A DNA stretch of 7,507 nt, taken from positions 1 to 7,507 of the forward strand of contig QJWD01000004.1 in NCBI GenBank assembly GCA_003235465.1. Direction: 5' to 3'. Both the position numbers and the translations under genes were made by a program. Shown piece by piece: positions 6,224-7,507 of the stretch. The notes beneath the pieces were generated by a model. It saw only the letters and a program-made list of their open reading frames with translations. It was not told the DNA's origin and searched no databases. This stretch comes from Nitrospirota bacterium (GTDB taxonomy: Bacteria; Nitrospinota; Nitrospinia; Nitrospinales; VA-1). Position 1 is the first letter of the stretch. The number at the start of each line of letters is the position of its first letter.

Positions 6224-6239
6224 GGAAACTTACGTTTCC
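6224..6239. repeat. Short palindrome GGAAAC-TTAC-GTTTCC
   Basis: Perfect 6-bp arms (6224-6229 and 6234-6239) are separated by four bases. The site lies about 30 nt upstream of the 20-codon minus-strand ORF and upstream of the plus-strand secreted-protein gene, so it could be an operator in the divergent intergenic region or a small leader hairpin. No regulator family can be named from it. Confidence 0.35.
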
Positions 6240-6291
6240 CTGCTTGGAAGCCAAGGTCTGGTAAGGTGGGACAAGGCCACTGTGTGCCTGT

Positions 6292-6307
6292 TTGACGCAA
6301 ATGTCAA
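6292..6307. repeat. Palindromic operator candidate TTGAC-N6-GTCAA
   Basis: Perfect 5-bp arms TTGAC (6292-6296) and GTCAA (6303-6307) are separated by six bases, giving one-and-a-half-turn spacing suited to a dimeric repressor or activator. It lies 40 nt upstream of an extended -10 promoter candidate for the gene at 6434 and about 100 nt upstream of the divergent 20-codon ORF. TTGACG could also be read as a -35 box, but no -10 box follows at 16-18 nt on the plus strand. Confidence 0.35.
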
Positions 6308-6346
6308 CCCAAACCGCGCCGGGGGCCGCATTAGAGCGCCGCCTCA

Positions 6347-6355
6347 TGGTATGAT
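6347..6355 (+). promoter_or_regulatory. Extended -10 promoter candidate
   Basis: TGG followed by TATGAT (TGnTATGAT, five of six -10 bases plus the TG extension) lies 79 nt before the ATG at 6434. The predicted start near 6362 gives a leader of about 70 nt. No -35 box matches at 17 nt upstream, which is normal for extended -10 promoters. It is the best promoter candidate for the secreted protein downstream. Confidence 0.45.
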
Positions 6356-6433
6356 AGGAGATGGACGGGACCTGCCGAAATGGGCATCCTGCCGTTTTGC
6401 GCGGCCCGGCCCAACCCTGGAGGGAAACGATTC

Positions 6434-6964
6434 ATGCCGCGACACCACCCGCTTATTTTCCTGCTCGCGTGGTTGTTGGAGCTTATCGCCGCCGACGCCG
6501 CCGCCGGCAATCTGTACAGCCGCGATCTGGACTGCGGCAAGCAGCCCGAGGGCCGCGCGGGCGAAATCTGCCGTGCGATGGAAGATGCGCTGGAATTGAC
6601 GTGGAAGGGCCACGCCATCATCTCCCCCGGCTTTCGCATGACCATCGAGAGAGAGCGGAGCGTGTATTGCAGCCTGCCCCTCACCGCCGACGACACGCGG
6701 ATTCTCGTCGACATGGTTATCGCATCCGATTCGCGCGGCAGCCCCGCCGAGGCGCAACTCAACAACGGCGCGCGTTCCCTGCTTGCGCTGCTCGGCCAAA
6801 AGGCGCTCGAACGCTTTCCCGAACCGGGCGAACTGCCCAACAATAAAATGAAACGCCAGATCGCCAGGCACCTGAAAGAGGAAATCGCCCTCCTCATCGC
6901 CGACCCCGTCAACATCTACAACCCCGCGCACCCGAAGTACATCCTCGGCGGGGGCTGCCGCTGA
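6434..6964 (+). CDS. Secreted/periplasmic protein with four cysteines, unknown function
   Basis: I do not recognise this 176-aa product. I chose the ATG at 6434 because GGAGGG lies about 10 nt upstream and the protein then starts with a signal peptide: basic residues MPRHH, a hydrophobic core LIFLLAWLLELIA, and a probable cleavage after the DAAA/G stretch near residues 22-25. The upstream in-frame ATG at 6380 would add 18 residues and bury the signal sequence. The mature chain has Cys at 34, 46, 79 and 175. Four cysteines in an exported protein suggest two disulfide bonds, one tying the extreme C-terminus (GGGCR) to the core. A helix-rich, amphipathic region covers about residues 110-155 (NNGARSLLALLGQKALERF, MKRQIARHLKEEIALLIAD). 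No catalytic motif is visible. An extended -10 promoter candidate and a palindrome lie upstream, and the gene converges on the HxlR-type regulator. Confidence 0.82.
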   Translation: MPRHHPLIFLLAWLLELIAADAAAGNLYSRDLDCGKQPEGRAGEICRAMEDALELTWKGHAIISPGFRMTIERERSVYCSLPLTADDTRILVDMVIASDSRGSPAEAQLNNGARSLLALLGQKALERFPEPGELPNNKMKRQIARHLKEEIALLIADPVNIYNPAHPKYILGGGCR

Positions 6965-7016
6965 TCGCCAAAAGCGGAAGTGGTGGTCAGGCAAAGGCTC
7001 TCGCTGGCAACCGCAC

Positions 7017-7031
7017 GGGGGCAAAACCCCC
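7017..7031. other. Weak hairpin between convergent genes
   Basis: GGGGG (7017-7021) and CCCCC (7027-7031) can pair around a CAAAA loop in the 114-nt gap between the two convergent genes. No T-tract follows on either strand, so a standard intrinsic terminator is not supported. The rest of 6965-7078 shows nothing I can assign. Confidence 0.2.
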
Positions 7032-7078
7032 CTTCGCCCGAAATGTCCACCGATGCTTTGGCCGCAAATTACTCTTCT

Positions 7079-7507
7079 CTAGGCGAGGAACTTTTTCTCC
7101 CATGCGGCGAGTTCCTTTTGCGTCTGCCTGACGAACGCCTTCGGGTTCTTGTCGACCAGCGCCTTCTTGCTCCGGGGGATGTTCACCGAATCCGCCAGAT
7201 GCCTGCTCGCCCAGACGACGAGATCGGTCATGATGTAGATCAAGTCCTTGCCTTTGGGCGTGAGGTAGTACAGCTTGCGGCGACCGCTTTCAGGGTGCGC
7301 GACCGAAGCAACCACTCCATCCTTCTCCAGCTTTTTCAGCCGGGCAGTCAGAATGCTGCTTGAAATCCTCTCTTCCGTGTTCAGCATGTCCTTGTACTCG
7401 TGAAGCCCGAGGAACATCAGGTTGCGGACGATGAGGAGGGTCCAGTGATCGCCCACCACATCCAGGGCGCAGGCGACCGGGCAGCCGGTTCGCCTCTTGT
7501 GCTCGAT
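7079..7507 (-). CDS. HxlR-family winged-helix transcriptional regulator (5' partial)
   Basis: A DNA-binding regulator of the HxlR (MarR-like winged helix) family. The frame stays open to the window edge (142 residues visible) and the family N-terminus is largely present: RRTGCPVACALDVVGDHWTLLIVRNLMF, here partial residues 5-32 when read in two pieces (RRTGCPVACALD and VVGDHWTLLIVRNLMF), so only a few residues should be missing. The GTG at 7459 is not the start, because conserved sequence continues upstream. The helix-turn-helix covers about residues 36-66, with the recognition-helix motif ISSSILTARLKKLEKDGVV, and the wing has GRRKLYYLTPKG. Cys9 in the GCPV position is where redox-sensing HxlR members such as YodB and HypR carry their reactive cysteine, and a second Cys is at 13. 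Targets are unknown; divergent targets would be outside the window. The C-terminal ~30 residues are a charged helical extension. Confidence 0.93.
   Translation of the reverse strand: MEHKRRTGCPVACALDVVGDHWTLLIVRNLMFLGLHEYKDMLNTEERISSSILTARLKKLEKDGVVASVAHPESGRRKLYYLTPKGKDLIYIMTDLVVWASRHLADSVNIPRSKKALVDKNPKAFVRQTQKELAAWEKKFLA

Noticed and set aside
6093..6599. Plus-strand open frame through the intergenic block into the secreted protein gene
   Set aside because: It is out of frame with the signal-peptide gene, lacks a ribosome site and runs over the palindromes and promoter candidate with no coherent protein features.
6331..7024. Two long minus-strand open frames opposite the secreted protein at 6434-6964
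   Set aside because: The plus frame has a ribosome site, a signal peptide and a sensible composition; the minus frames have none of these.

Overview
The window is GC-rich (roughly 60-65% by eye) and gene-dense. It looks like a chromosomal segment of a Gram-negative, Proteobacteria-like bacterium, because it has cleavable signal peptides on two exported proteins, a UPF0114/YqhA-family membrane protein, an HPK4-like sensor kinase and GGAGG-type ribosome binding sites. I cannot name the genus. I see no phage, insertion sequence, CRISPR array, tRNA or rRNA.

Left part (1-3105, + strand): a tight [NiFe]-hydrogenase maturation operon in the order hypD (5' end cut off by the window edge), hypE, hypA, hypB. 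Gaps are 3 nt, 27 nt and a 1-nt stop/start overlap. HypD and HypE belong to the branch that makes and installs the Fe(CN)2CO group. HypA and HypB deliver nickel. HypB carries an exceptional histidine tract (22 His in residues 16-60), which suggests that it also stores nickel. HypC, HypF and the hydrogenase itself are not in the window and would be expected upstream or elsewhere.

Middle part (3102-4983, + strand): a sigma70-like promoter candidate overlaps the hypB stop codon. It precedes an orphan two-transmembrane sensor histidine kinase with no receiver domain, no PAS domain and almost no periplasmic loop. A secreted protein of unknown function (248 aa) follows on the same strand.

Right part: on the minus strand lie a three-helix small membrane protein (5006-5308) and a UPF0114/YqhA-family membrane protein (5371-5895). 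Next comes a region of about 540 nt with no long gene (5896-6433). It is not empty: it holds a hairpin over the UPF0114 start codon, a strong intrinsic-terminator-like hairpin, a nested inverted-repeat structure, a possible 20-codon hydrophobic ORF with a good Shine-Dalgarno on the minus strand, two short palindromes and an extended -10 promoter. A second secreted orphan protein with four cysteines (6434-6964, +) and a truncated HxlR-family regulator (7079-7507, -) close the window.

The least-explained part is the 6013-6239 minus-strand unit: palindrome, micro-ORF, structured RNA, terminator. It reads like a short stand-alone transcript encoding a membrane micropeptide and/or a small RNA. The hyp genes themselves are ordinary apart from the HypB His tract and the C-x-C zinc motif of HypA.
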